DNA from: a virus
IMG/VR virus record: IMGVR_UViG_3300043331_000274
Span: 1-37,334 of that record
Direction: 5' to 3' (one strand)
Length of the DNA stretch: 37,334 bases
Positions 8,279-17,020 of this stretch are shown in pieces; position 1 is the first letter of the stretch; every line of letters starts with the position of its first letter. The position numbers and the translations under genes are program-made. The notes beneath the pieces were generated by a model. It saw nothing but the letters and a program-made list of their open reading frames with translations, searched no databases and had not been told where the DNA came from.

Positions 8279-8677
8279 ATGGCTGGGACTGTCAGCATCG
8301 TTCACAACCTGCCCCAACCGTCCATCGGACGGATCGTGGCGACCTGTACCGGCGATGCCGCCAACGGCAGCTTCCCGGCCACGGCCCTCCCCGCGTTCGA
8401 GGGTCACCTGCTCGAACTCATCACCGACCCCGGTGCGACCGCGCCCACCGACAACTACGACATCACGCTCGTCGACGCCAACGGCTTCGACCGGCTCCAG
8501 GGCGTGGGCGCCAATCGCGACACAGCGACGACCGAGGCGGCCCGCATCGTCTACTCCGGCACGACCACCAATCCGGTCGTGGCGTTGAGCGATGTGCTGA
8601 CCCTGACCCTCGCCAACAACTCGGTGAACTCGGCGGTCACCGTGGTCACCATCCTGTACGGGACGGGTCCGGGCTAG
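8279..8677 (+). CDS. Probable virion structural protein
   Basis: 132 residues, preceded by TAGGAG. Strand-rich with no long helix; the segment NYDITLVDANGFDRLQGVGA followed by NRDT and the end (NNSVNSAVTVVTILYGTG) recall small phage structural proteins found beside repetitive fibre-like proteins. The following 1224-residue gene starts three bases after the stop, so the two are probably partners. Family not named. Confidence 0.65.
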   Translation: MAGTVSIVHNLPQPSIGRIVATCTGDAANGSFPATALPAFEGHLLELITDPGATAPTDNYDITLVDANGFDRLQGVGANRDTATTEAARIVYSGTTTNPVVALSDVLTLTLANNSVNSAVTVVTILYGTGPG

Positions 8678-8680
8678 CCG

Positions 8681-11600
8681 ATGGCCGACAACGTCACCTT
8701 CCAGTCCGGCACCCTCGCCACCCCGCCGGCCGGTACTGGCGTCGCCACCGACAAGGTCACCCACTCGGGAGACGCGGACCAGGACGTTCAGTTGATGCGG
8801 CCGGTCCATGTGACCGGGGCCGAGGGTTCAAAGACGCCCGTCGATATCACGAGCGCCGATGGTCTGCTCGTGAACCTCGGCGCCAACAACGACGTCACGG
8901 TCACCGGCACCGTCTCGGTCACCGAGCCGGTCAGCGTCGATGACAACGGCGGATCTCTGACCGTCGACGGATCGGTCACGGCCAACGCCGGGACGAACCT
9001 CAACACCTCCGCGCTGGCCCTCGAAACCGGCGGCAACCTCGCCGGAGCCGCCACGTCGCTGGCCGCCATCGACGACTGGGACGAGTCCGACCGGGCCAAG
9101 GTCAACCCCATCGCTGGGCAGGCCGGGGTCCAGGGTGGCGCCGGCACGGTCAGCGCCAACACCCAGCGGGTGGCCATCGCCACCGACGCCAACGCGGTCA
9201 GCGTGAGCGGCGTCAGCACGCTCGCCGAGCAGCAGACCCAAACCGGGCACCTCGCCACGATCGCGGGCGACACGACCGACATCGAGACGGCCGTCGAGCT
9301 GCTGGACGACGCGGTCCACACCGACAACCAGGCCCGCGGCAAGTCGCTCCTCATCGGCGCGGTGCTCGACGACGCCAGCACGACCGCCATCACCGAGAAC
9401 CAGGCCGGGTTCCTCCGCATGTCCTCGGACCGCCGCCTGCTGGTCGACGGCTCGGGCGTCACCCAGCCGGTGTCGGGCACGGTCAGCGTGACCGAGCCGG
9501 TGTCGATCGACGACAACGGCGCCTCGATCACCGTCGATGGGACCGTCACCGCCAACGCCGGATCGGGCCCGTTCCCGGTCAGCGACAACGCAGGCTCGCT
9601 CACGGTCGACGCTCCGACCGGGACGCCGGTCAACGTCCAGATCGGCGATGGCTCGCTCCAAGCCACCGTCCGTAACACCGGCTCGTCCGACTCGCTGAAC
9701 GTCGCCATCGTCGACGCATCCGGAAACCAGATCACCGGCTTCGGCGGCGGCACCGAGTACGACGAGGACACCGCCCACAGCTCGGGCGACAAGTTGACAC
9801 TGGCTGGCGTCGTTCAGCAGACCGCGGACTCAGCCCTGTCCAGTGACGGCGACCGCTCGCTGCTCCAGGTTGACTCGTCTGGCTTCCTCAAGGTCAATGT
9901 CAAGGCCGGGTCGGCCGGAGCCACTGAATACACCGAGGACGCGGCTAGTGCCGCCAATCCGCAGGGCGGTCAGGTCATGGCCCGCCGCCGCGACGCGCTG
10001 TCGGGGGAGACGACTACCGACGGCGATGTCGTCGCCCTGAACAGCACCGACAAGGGCGAGCTATACGTCAAGCACGTCGACGCCATCCCGGTCACCGACA
10101 ACGCCGGGTCGCTCACGGTGGACGGCACCGTCACGGCCAACCTCGCGGCCGGGTCGAACAACATCGGCGATGTTGACGTCCTGACCGTCCCCGCCCCGCT
10201 GTCCACGACCGGCGGCGGCACCGAGGCGGCGGCCCTGCGGGTCACGCTGGCCAACGACTCGACCGGTGTCGTGTCGGTCGATGACAACGGGTCGAGCCTG
10301 ACCGTCGATGGCACGGTCGCGGTCACCGGCGTCTCGACGTTGGCCGAGCAGCAGACGCAGACGACCCACTTGGCGACGATCGCCGGGGATACCACCGACA
10401 TCGAAACCGCGGTCGAGCTCATCGACGACACGGTCGCCACCCTCGGGACCACGACCTACACCGAGACGACGACCAAGGGCCTCGTTATGGGCGCGGTCCG
10501 CCGCGACGCGGACACGACGCTGGTCAACACAACCAACGAGGTCGCCCCCCTCCAAGTCGATGCCAACGGTCGCCTGAAGGTCGAAGCCTTCAGCGGCGAG
10601 GCGCTGCCGATCACCGACAACTCGGGCTCGCTGACCGTCGATGGCACCGTGGACATCGGCTCCCTGCCCAACGAGGGGCAGCAGACGATGGCCAACTCGA
10701 TCAGCGTGGCCGTCGCCTCGAACCAGTCCGCCATCCCCGTGTCGCAGTCGGGGACGTGGGACGAGGTCGGCATCCACGACAGCGGCAACAGCATTACCGT
10801 CGATGCTCCCGCCGGCACCCCGGTCAATGTCCAGGTCGGGGACGGCAGCAACACCGCCACCATCCGCAACCTCGCAGCCAACGACGCGCTGAACGTCGCG
10901 CTGGTCGATGGCGCGGGCGATCACATCACCTCGATCGGCGGCGGCGTCCAGTACACCGAGGCCGACACCGACGCCTCGATCACCGGCACGGCCATGCTGT
11001 GGGAGGACACCAGCGACACGCTGCGGGCGGTGAGCGCGGCCAAGCCGCTGCCGGTCGGCGACGCGGGCGGCAGCCTGACGGTGGACGGCACGGTCGGCGT
11101 CAGCGGCACCGTGGCCGTCACCCAGTCCGGCACCTGGGATGAGGTCGGCATCAACGACTCGGGCAACTCGATCACCGTCGATGACGGTGGCGGTTCGCTC
11201 ACCGTGGATGGCACGTTCACCGCCGCCGGTGACGTGGCCCACGACGACGCCGACAGCGGCAACCCGGTGAAGATCGGCGGACGAGCTGATACGACTCTCC
11301 CGGCGGCCGTGGCTGATGGTGACCGCGTGGATGCGTGGTTCAACGAGCGTGGAGCTCTCAGCGTTCAGATCACCGATCAGGCCGGGATACGCGCTGATGT
11401 GTCAAGCGGTGCCATCTTCACCGGGGACGGGCAAGGCTCCTTCGGCGACGCCCTTTACACCCTCTCCCCCGGCTGGTTATACAACGGGACGAACTGGGAC
11501 CGCGCCCGCGGCAACACCTCCGGTGCGTTCGCACAAGGCCCAGCCGCCCACGATGCCGCCGTCGCCGGCAACCCGCAGCTCGTCGGCTTCGAGGCCAAGG

Positions 11601-12355
11601 ACCAGGACGGCGCCGCGCTTCCGAACGCCGTCAACGCCGAAGGCGACATCGTCCGGGCCGCGGCTTCCCTGTCCGGCGTCCAGTACGTCATGGCCGTCAA
11701 CGAGGACGGCTCGGCGGTCGGCACCGTCAAGCTCGATGCGGGCACCAACAACATCGGCGACGTCGATGTTCTCTCCATCGCCGCCGGCGACAACAACATC
11801 GGCAACGTCGATGTCGTCACGATGCCGAACGTCACCCTGGCGGCGGGCACCAACACCAACGAGGTGGTCGGCGACGTCGCGCATGACAACGCAGCGGCCG
11901 GCAACCCGCTGCCGGTGGCGGCCATCGCCCAGGACACCGACGACACCGCCCCGCCCAACGCGGTCAGCGCCGAGGGCGACGTGGTCAGGATCGCGGCCAA
12001 CCGCGACGGCGCGCAGTTCGCCTTGCCCCACGGCCCGCGCATCTGGTCCTACCACGAGAACAGCTCATCGGCCCTGACCGACACCTCGGTCAAGGGCGCG
12101 CCCGGCTCGGGCCTGTCGCTGTACGTCACCGACATCGTCATCAGCAACGGCTCGACGACGGCGCTCAACGTGTTCTTCGAGGAAGGCTCGACCACGATCC
12201 TCGGCCCGTTCTACCTCGAAGCGGTCAACGGGCGCGGGCTAGCCATCCAGTTCCGCACGCCGAAGAAGTGCACGGCCAACACGGCCCTGACCGTCACCAC
12301 CAGCGCCGCCGTCGCGCACAGCATCGAAGTGCTCGGCTACACCGCGGCCGGCTAA
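8681..12355 (+). CDS. Giant modular repeat virion protein (1224 residues)
   Basis: By far the longest protein here, built of repeats. I count about ten copies of a DNGGSLTVDGTV-like unit (SLTVDG, SITVDA variants), two copies of a long unit beginning GVSTLAEQQTQT and containing IAGDTTDIETAVEL (near 9207 and 10330), two GTPVNVQIGDG-type units, two TQSGTWDEVGI units and three VAHDxAxxGNP units in the C-terminal third. The last 90 residues (from LSLYVTDIVIS) form a separate non-repeat domain that may be the binding head. Asp, Thr and Val richness suggests a beta-solenoid or string of small beta domains. It sits between capsid and connector genes, so a capsid fibre is as likely as a tail fibre. 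Unit edges are by eye. Confidence 0.8.
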   Translation: MADNVTFQSGTLATPPAGTGVATDKVTHSGDADQDVQLMRPVHVTGAEGSKTPVDITSADGLLVNLGANNDVTVTGTVSVTEPVSVDDNGGSLTVDGSVTANAGTNLNTSALALETGGNLAGAATSLAAIDDWDESDRAKVNPIAGQAGVQGGAGTVSANTQRVAIATDANAVSVSGVSTLAEQQTQTGHLATIAGDTTDIETAVELLDDAVHTDNQARGKSLLIGAVLDDASTTAITENQAGFLRMSSDRRLLVDGSGVTQPVSGTVSVTEPVSIDDNGASITVDGTVTANAGSGPFPVSDNAGSLTVDAPTGTPVNVQIGDGSLQATVRNTGSSDSLNVAIVDASGNQITGFGGGTEYDEDTAHSSGDKLTLAGVVQQTADSALSSDGDRSLLQVDSSGFLKVNVKAGSAGATEYTEDAASAANPQGGQVMARRRDALSGETTTDGDVVALNSTDKGELYVKHVDAIPVTDNAGSLTVDGTVTANLAAGSNNIGDVDVLTVPAPLSTTGGGTEAAALRVTLANDSTGVVSVDDNGSSLTVDGTVAVTGVSTLAEQQTQTTHLATIAGDTTDIETAVELIDDTVATLGTTTYTETTTKGLVMGAVRRDADTTLVNTTNEVAPLQVDANGRLKVEAFSGEALPITDNSGSLTVDGTVDIGSLPNEGQQTMANSISVAVASNQSAIPVSQSGTWDEVGIHDSGNSITVDAPAGTPVNVQVGDGSNTATIRNLAANDALNVALVDGAGDHITSIGGGVQYTEADTDASITGTAMLWEDTSDTLRAVSAAKPLPVGDAGGSLTVDGTVGVSGTVAVTQSGTWDEVGINDSGNSITVDDGGGSLTVDGTFTAAGDVAHDDADSGNPVKIGGRADTTLPAAVADGDRVDAWFNERGALSVQITDQAGIRADVSSGAIFTGDGQGSFGDALYTLSPGWLYNGTNWDRARGNTSGAFAQGPAAHDAAVAGNPQLVGFEAKDQDGAALPNAVNAEGDIVRAAASLSGVQYVMAVNEDGSAVGTVKLDAGTNNIGDVDVLSIAAGDNNIGNVDVVTMPNVTLAAGTNTNEVVGDVAHDNAAAGNPLPVAAIAQDTDDTAPPNAVSAEGDVVRIAANRDGAQFALPHGPRIWSYHENSSSALTDTSVKGAPGSGLSLYVTDIVISNGSTTALNVFFEEGSTTILGPFYLEAVNGRGLAIQFRTPKKCTANTALTVTTSAAVAHSIEVLGYTAAG

Positions 12356-12358
12356 TCC

Positions 12359-13096
12359 ATGGCCATCTCCTACTACGGGTCGATGACGGCCCTGACCGCC
12401 AGCAACCCCACATCTGGAACCTGGACCCTTCCCGCAGCTCCCGGTGGCGGCTGGACGGACCGCTACCTGGGCATCTTCTGGCTCGGCTCTCGGGCCGGGG
12501 TCTACAACATCACCGAACCGACCGGCGTTGGGATCACGACCAAGTACCTCTACGCGGGCGGCTCGAACTGCCGCGGCTACGTCGGCTACCGCTACCTCCA
12601 ATCGGGGGATACCACGTTCGCTTGGTCGCGCTCCGCCGGCTCGTCCAACTCCGACACGATCTGGTCGGTGGATGTCATCGACCTCGGGGCCACCGGAGGC
12701 TCGGGAGATCCGTTCAACGCCTCATCCGGCGCCAGCCCCACCAACTTCACCGACGTCAACGACCCCGATCCCCCTGCCGTCACCCCGGCCACCAATGACA
12801 ACCTGATCTGGACGATCTTCGTCAAGAACAACGACCACACCGGCATCACCGCGCCGACGAACTACACCAACGCCAGCAACGGGTCGAGCACCGCCGGCAC
12901 CGACGGCTGCGCCGGAACCGCCTACCGCATCCTGTCCGGCGGCGGCGGTGCGTCGGAGGATCCCGGCGCGTGGGCCCTGTCGGGTGGCGCGGCCACCGAC
13001 GACGGCCATGCGTGGACCGGCGCCATCGCCCCGGTCAGTGCCCCTGGCGGCGCCACCTTCGCCGGCTGGACCGGCTCGATGGGAGGCCCGTGGTGA
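12359..13096 (+). CDS. Probable exposed virion protein, Gly/Ser/Thr rich
   Basis: 245 residues from ATG 12359, four bases after the giant repeat gene. It has regular aromatic and glycine positions (YLGIFWLGSRAGVYNIT, YVGYRYLQSGDTTFAWS, LIWTIFVKNN, GTAYRILSGGGG) resembling a jelly-roll-type beta domain. The C-terminus (GATFAGWTGSMGGPW) is similar in style to ends of phage surface proteins. No signal peptide or helix. Probably part of the same exposed structure as the preceding gene; function unknown. Confidence 0.65.
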   Translation: MAISYYGSMTALTASNPTSGTWTLPAAPGGGWTDRYLGIFWLGSRAGVYNITEPTGVGITTKYLYAGGSNCRGYVGYRYLQSGDTTFAWSRSAGSSNSDTIWSVDVIDLGATGGSGDPFNASSGASPTNFTDVNDPDPPAVTPATNDNLIWTIFVKNNDHTGITAPTNYTNASNGSSTAGTDGCAGTAYRILSGGGGASEDPGAWALSGGAATDDGHAWTGAIAPVSAPGGATFAGWTGSMGGPW

Positions 13097-13278
13097 GCCT
13101 GTTGATCCTGTGGGCCGGGGCATCGTCGGCGCCGGCGACGTTCAGCGGCGGCTTCCCGCCCGGCGTCACCGCCATGTCCCATGTCCCCCACGGGTCCGCG
13201 ACCGCTCCTGGGCCGTCTGGTGGCGCCACAGGGCCTATTCCGCGGGGCGCCGCGACTCATCCGAAACCGGAGCGATAG
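13093..13278 (+). CDS. Small Pro/Gly-rich protein
   Basis: 61 residues from GTG 13093, whose last two bases start the stop TGA of the preceding gene (overlap GTGA). The start VSLLILWAGASSAPATFSGG is followed by a Gly/Pro/Ser/Ala-rich stretch. Short proteins beginning LLILWAG occur between exposed virion genes in similar phages, but I can assign no role. Could be an unfolded linker or a non-coding coincidence. Confidence 0.45.
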   Translation: MSLLILWAGASSAPATFSGGFPPGVTAMSHVPHGSATAPGPSGGATGPIPRGAATHPKPER

Positions 13279-13281
13279 CCC

Positions 13282-14184
13282 ATGCCCAACCAGGTCAAGC
13301 TCACCGTCGAGGCACCCGACGAGATCCTCAACGCCGGGGCCTACGACGCGGGCGCGCTCATCCGGCTCCAGACCAGCGCCACCGAGGGCGGCGCCTACGC
13401 CGACGTGGCGGGCACCGGCTCGACGCCGACCATCGCGGTCGTGGCCGGGACCCGGATCTACACCGGCTACGACCCGGCCGGGACGAGCACCAGCTGGTAT
13501 CGGACCCGGTTCGAGAACGCGGCCACCACTCGGACCTCGGACTGGTCCGCTGCGTTCCAGGTCGCGCCCGAGGGCAGCGGCCTGCTGGCCAGCCTGTACG
13601 ACCTGCGCCAACGGCTGGAGATCCCGTACACCGACACCAGCCAGGACGAGAACCTGATCGAGTGGCTGCGTCAGGTGACGGCCTTCATCCACACCTACAC
13701 CGGGCGCCAGCTCATGCCCGACGCGGCCACGACCTACACCGTCGACGGCTACGACGCGGTGCGCGGCGGGCAGTGCCTCCTGTTCCCGCGGGGCATCCGC
13801 TCGCTGACCATGCTCGAGGTGGCCGACACGACCGGCGGCACCTTCACCGAGATCACGACGGGCAACTACTTCCTCCGCCCGTCGGAGGCCAACCGCACCC
13901 CCGGCTGGCCGTTCACCCAGGTCTGGCTGTCGGACACCGCGGGCCGCTTCTTCCGCCCCGGCTACGCCAACGTCCGGCTGACCGGCGCCTTCGGCTGGGC
14001 CAGCATCCCGGCCGATGTCAGCGGGGTGGCCCTCAACCTCGCGGTCGCCGCGGCCCGTGAGCGGGGCGCCGGTGGCGGCGACACCATCACCATCGGCATC
14101 GGCGGTGAGCGGACCTTCGAGCGGGCCCTGTCGTACAAGGACAAGATGACCCTCGACATCTACCGGGTCCGGCTCGTCGCATGA
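13282..14184 (+). CDS. Head-tail connector (gp6-like) fused to an Ig/FN3-like N-terminus
   Basis: 300 residues. Residues 1 to about 95 form an FN3-like beta domain (VKLTVEAPDEILNAGAYDAG, then STSWYRTRFENAATTRTSDWS). From about residue 108 follows a gp6-like connector domain: LYDLRQRLEIPYTDTSQDEN, LIEWLRQVTAFIHTYTGRQL, typical of the ring that joins portal and tail. The fusion of a beta domain to the connector is uncommon and suggests part of it is exposed at the neck. The stop overlaps the next ATG (14181). Confidence 0.8.
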   Translation: MPNQVKLTVEAPDEILNAGAYDAGALIRLQTSATEGGAYADVAGTGSTPTIAVVAGTRIYTGYDPAGTSTSWYRTRFENAATTRTSDWSAAFQVAPEGSGLLASLYDLRQRLEIPYTDTSQDENLIEWLRQVTAFIHTYTGRQLMPDAATTYTVDGYDAVRGGQCLLFPRGIRSLTMLEVADTTGGTFTEITTGNYFLRPSEANRTPGWPFTQVWLSDTAGRFFRPGYANVRLTGAFGWASIPADVSGVALNLAVAAARERGAGGGDTITIGIGGERTFERALSYKDKMTLDIYRVRLVA

Positions 14185-14636
14185 CCTACGCCGACGCCCT
14201 GACGGTCTACCACGCCCACCTCGTCGCGGCCGGGGCGGCGGTCAGCCCCGCCATCACGACCGTCGTCCGGGGCGAGCCGTCCGCCCTGTCCACCGTCCCG
14301 GTCATCGCCTACTGGTGGGGCGGCCGGCGCGAGTCGGTGTTCGGCGGCAACACGCTGTCGAGCGTCCAGCTCGACGAGGCGATGGTGACCACGGTGTATG
14401 TCCCCGACGGCATCCGCCTCCCGAACCGCAACCAGACCGTCGAGGACTACCTGCGCGACGTGATCCACCAGATCCACGACCGCCTGTGGGCCGACGCTCA
14501 CCTCGGCGAGAACGTCATCGGCCTCGACCTCTCCGAGACGGTGGCCGCCTGGGCGGTCCTGTCGAACATCACCGCCCGGACGGCGAGCTTCACCTGCTGG
14601 CTCCCGTTCGTGGACGTCCACGCGATCGCCAACTGA
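14181..14636 (+). CDS. Neck or tail completion protein
   Basis: 151 residues from ATG 14181, overlapping the connector stop by four bases and sharing its last A with the next ATG (14636). The segments MTYADALTVYHAHLVAAGA, VIAYWWGGRRESVFGGNTLS and VEDYLRDVIHQIHDRLWADA suit the small alpha/beta tail-terminator or neck proteins found here in siphoviruses. The exact family is not certain; the order connector - this gene - gp10-like - tail tube supports a neck role. Confidence 0.65.
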   Translation: MTYADALTVYHAHLVAAGAAVSPAITTVVRGEPSALSTVPVIAYWWGGRRESVFGGNTLSSVQLDEAMVTTVYVPDGIRLPNRNQTVEDYLRDVIHQIHDRLWADAHLGENVIGLDLSETVAAWAVLSNITARTASFTCWLPFVDVHAIAN

Positions 14637-15097
14637 TGGCCACCGTCACCTCGGGCCGCGGCAAGTCCACGGTCAGCGTCGACGTCGAGCTTCGGGGCTT
14701 CTTCTTCCAGGGCAACCCGCAGGGCCGCCTACGGAAGAACACCTACACCGTCCTGCGCGATGAGGGCGAGGTGGCGGTCCGCGCCGCGGCCGATCTTCTC
14801 CGCGGTCGCCAGCGGCAGACCGGCGGCGGCTACCCCGACATCGTCCTCGCCGACGAGATGCGCGCCGTCCCGATGCGGATGCGGTCCGGCCGGGCGCGGC
14901 TCGTGGTCAGCGCCAGCTACGGCTCCCACCCTCTGGTCCGCAAGTACAACCGCTGGGCGGAGGATGCCAGCACCGCCCGCCCGCGAGGCGGCTTCCGCGG
15001 CCACCACATGTACCGCGAGGCCGCACGCCTTACCCAATCCCACATCGACTCCCGCATCGGCGCAATCGCCGCGAAGCTCACGGAAGGACTGACGTAG
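14636..15097 (+). CDS. HK97 gp10-like neck/tail protein
   Basis: 153 residues from ATG 14636. An N-terminal beta part (VSVDVELRGFFF) is followed by a basic helical region (YTVLRDEGEVAVRAAADLLR) and a basic strand pair (MRSGRARLVVSASYGSHP), as in gp10-like head-tail joining proteins. The 3' end overlaps the 3' end of the opposite-strand HNH gene by 20 bases. Confidence 0.65.
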   Translation: MATVTSGRGKSTVSVDVELRGFFFQGNPQGRLRKNTYTVLRDEGEVAVRAAADLLRGRQRQTGGGYPDIVLADEMRAVPMRMRSGRARLVVSASYGSHPLVRKYNRWAEDASTARPRGGFRGHHMYREAARLTQSHIDSRIGAIAAKLTEGLT

Positions 15098-15755
15098 CCT
15101 TTCGCCTCGCCCAAGCCCGAGTCGCCGCCTCTGACAACTTGCGGCGGTGTTCGGCAGTCACCGGGACACCGATGGGACGCCCGTGGTGGCGTCCATGCTC
15201 GGCTCGCGTCAAGAGCAGGAGATTCTCGGGCCGATTGTCCGTCTTGTCGTGATTCATGTGGTGGACGGTTTCGTGTCGAGCGAGTATCCGACCGAGCTGC
15301 TGTTCCATAACCAGTCGGTGTTCCAGGACATATCCCTTCATCGCGTTCGGATGATCGGGCTTTCGCACAAGGACGTACCCAAATCCGTTGACGTACCGGC
15401 CAGATCCTCGCTTCACACCTCGATTCCCGTGGTGACCGATGAAACGCCGGCCCACATTGGCCAGATCACCGCACCCGCATTGACACGGCATGGGCACCTT
15501 TCGGCGCCTCGACGCTCTGGCTTTCGTCAGTTGATGGCCGTCTACATATGTGGCCTTGGGGTTTCGGGGATTCACCGGCCGCCCACAGCCGCACGCGCAA
15601 GTGGCCGTGTTGGGTGGACGACGCAATCGGGCATGTACCTCCGCCAAGTGATGTCCGGCGATGAATCTCATCGGCTGGCCCTTTACCCATCCCCTTCGTC
15701 GTTGAGTTTGTGGGGCGAGTGGTGCCACACCACCGCATCCGCATTGACAGTACAT
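15078..15755 (-). CDS. HNH homing endonuclease on the opposite strand
   Basis: 225 residues. The N-terminal half has three Cys-rich repeats (CQCGCGGVA, CACGCGRPV, CQCGCGDLA), each probably a small zinc knuckle for DNA binding. The C-terminal half is the HNH core: NGFGYVLVRKPDHPNAMKGY, EHRLVMEQQLGR, HETVHHMNHDKTDNRPENLL, then LTRAEHGRHHG. It is the only gene opposed to the structural operon between the neck and tail tube genes and has its own promoter, so it is probably a mobile insertion. Third positions are less GC-rich than in neighbours. Confidence 0.85.
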   Translation of the reverse strand: MYCQCGCGGVAPLAPQTQRRRGWVKGQPMRFIAGHHLAEVHARLRRPPNTATCACGCGRPVNPRNPKATYVDGHQLTKARASRRRKVPMPCQCGCGDLANVGRRFIGHHGNRGVKRGSGRYVNGFGYVLVRKPDHPNAMKGYVLEHRLVMEQQLGRILARHETVHHMNHDKTDNRPENLLLLTRAEHGRHHGRPIGVPVTAEHRRKLSEAATRAWARRKATSVLP

Positions 15756-15762
15756 AGCCGCA

Positions 15763-15768
15763 ATTATA
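15763..15768 (-). promoter_or_regulatory. -10 element TATAAT of the HNH gene, leaderless layout
   Basis: Read on the minus strand, a perfect TATAAT ends seven bases before the HNH start codon (ATG 15755). Transcription would start at or next to the A of ATG, giving a leaderless message. A weak -35 match, TTCACG, lies 18 bases further upstream. Leaderless genes with -10 boxes at this distance are common in Actinobacteria and some other phyla. Confidence 0.6.
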
Positions 15769-15787
15769 CAGGAAGCGAGTTAGACCC

Positions 15788-16525
15788 GTGAAGGAAGGCG
15801 GCCTCGGCCACTATCTCTACTGCAATGGGTTCGATCTTTCGGGCGACACCGGCTCGGTGAGCACCATCGCCACCCGCCGCGCCGCGCTCGACGTCACCGG
15901 CATCGACAAGTCGGCGCATGAGCGGATCGGCGGGCTGGTGGACGCCGAGCTCGGCTTCGACTCGTGGTTCAACCCATCCGATGACCAGGAGCACGAAGCC
16001 CTGTCGGTCCTGACCGACGGCGACAAGCTGATGTCCTACTTCGCCGGCGCCGTGGTCGGCAACAACTGTTTCAACCTCACCGCCAAGCAGACCGACTACG
16101 CGCCGGCCCGCGCCGCCGACGGCTCGCTGGCCATCAGCATCACCGCGATGGGCAACGGCCGGATCGGCCATTGGGCCGACATGCTGACCACCGGCAAGCA
16201 GACCTTCGCCTCTGCGACCAACGGGACGGGCCTTGACTACGGAGCCACCATCGGCTCGACCGCCTTCGGCGGGATGGGCTTCCTCCATGTGTTCAGCGTC
16301 GGCTCGGGCACGGCCACCGTCGCCATCCAGGACTCGGCGGACGGCTCGGCGTGGGCCAATGTCACCGGGCTGGTGTTCGCCGGGGCCACCGCCCGCACGA
16401 CCGAAGTGCTGGCCACCGGCCTGACTGCCACCGTCCGCCGCCATCTCCGGGTCAACGTCACCGGCGCCTTCACCAACGCGGTCATCGCCGTCGGCGCTGT
16501 CAAGTTCCTGGCCGCGCAGTCCTAA
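15788..16525 (+). CDS. Tail-tube-like protein with C-terminal beta domain
   Basis: 245 residues from GTG 15788, with AGGAAG 12 bases upstream. The N-terminal 135 residues share a signature with the next gene: DVTGIDKSAHERI here, DITGLDKSAIERI there, and DYAPARAADGSLAISIT versus DYTLNRGADGNLTASAT. This marks the two as paralogues of the tail tube fold. The last 85 residues (from FLHVFSVGSG to AVIAVGAVKFLAAQ) form an extra Ig- or discoidin-like beta domain that probably faces outward. One of the pair is the main tube subunit. Confidence 0.7.
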   Translation: MKEGGLGHYLYCNGFDLSGDTGSVSTIATRRAALDVTGIDKSAHERIGGLVDAELGFDSWFNPSDDQEHEALSVLTDGDKLMSYFAGAVVGNNCFNLTAKQTDYAPARAADGSLAISITAMGNGRIGHWADMLTTGKQTFASATNGTGLDYGATIGSTAFGGMGFLHVFSVGSGTATVAIQDSADGSAWANVTGLVFAGATARTTEVLATGLTATVRRHLRVNVTGAFTNAVIAVGAVKFLAAQS

Positions 16526-16558
16526 CGCCCTGCGGGGGCGCTCCCCGCCTGTGTTCTG

Positions 16559-16577
16559 GCCCGCCTCGGCGGGCTTT
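16559..16577 (+). terminator. Intrinsic terminator
   Basis: GCCCGC (16559-16564) pairs with GCGGGC (16569-16574) with loop CTCG, followed by TTT. It lies between the two tail-tube-like genes and could set their relative dose. Confidence 0.6.
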
Positions 16578-16594
16578 CCCATTGGAGGCCCACC

Positions 16595-17011
16595 TTGGCC
16601 AAGTCAAGCGGTATCACCTCAACTGTCTCTGTGGACGACGGCTCTGGGTCGCTCCAGAACATCAGCACCTCAGTCCTGTCGTTCGACATCAGCACCCCCC
16701 GCGGCAACGCGGACATCACCGGCCTCGACAAGAGCGCGATCGAGCGGATCCTGCTCTTGGCCGACGGCCAGGTGACGCTCAACCTCCAGTACGACCCGAC
16801 CGCGACCACCGGCTCACACACCGTGTTCCGCACGATGAGCTCGACCAACCAGACGCGGACGGTGACCATCGTCATCAACAGCACGCCGTCGGCCACGCTG
16901 TCGATGGAGATGATCTGCACCGACTACACGCTGAACCGTGGCGCGGACGGCAACCTGACCGCTTCCGCCACGCTTCAGCTTCAGAGCGGGACCGCCCCGA
17001 CCTGGTCGTAG
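16595..17011 (+). CDS. Tail-tube-like protein (short paralogue, likely major tail protein)
   Basis: 138 residues from TTG 16595, preceded by GGAGG (16584-16588). It has the plain tail tube pattern with alternating strands (QVTLNLQYDPTATTGSHTVF, RTVTIVINSTPSATLSMEMI, DGNLTASATLQLQSG) and no extra domain. Together with the preceding paralogue it would build the tube; as the gene just before the chaperone pair and tape measure it is the better candidate for the main tube subunit. Confidence 0.75.
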   Translation: MAKSSGITSTVSVDDGSGSLQNISTSVLSFDISTPRGNADITGLDKSAIERILLLADGQVTLNLQYDPTATTGSHTVFRTMSSTNQTRTVTIVINSTPSATLSMEMICTDYTLNRGADGNLTASATLQLQSGTAPTWS

Positions 17012-17020
17012 GACTGACAA

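Noticed and set aside
15744-15770. Plus-strand TTGACA and TATACA before the tail-tube gene
   Set aside because: The spacer is only 15 bases and the TTGACA is the first codons of the HNH gene on the other strand; the minus-strand TATAAT explains the AT-rich bases better.
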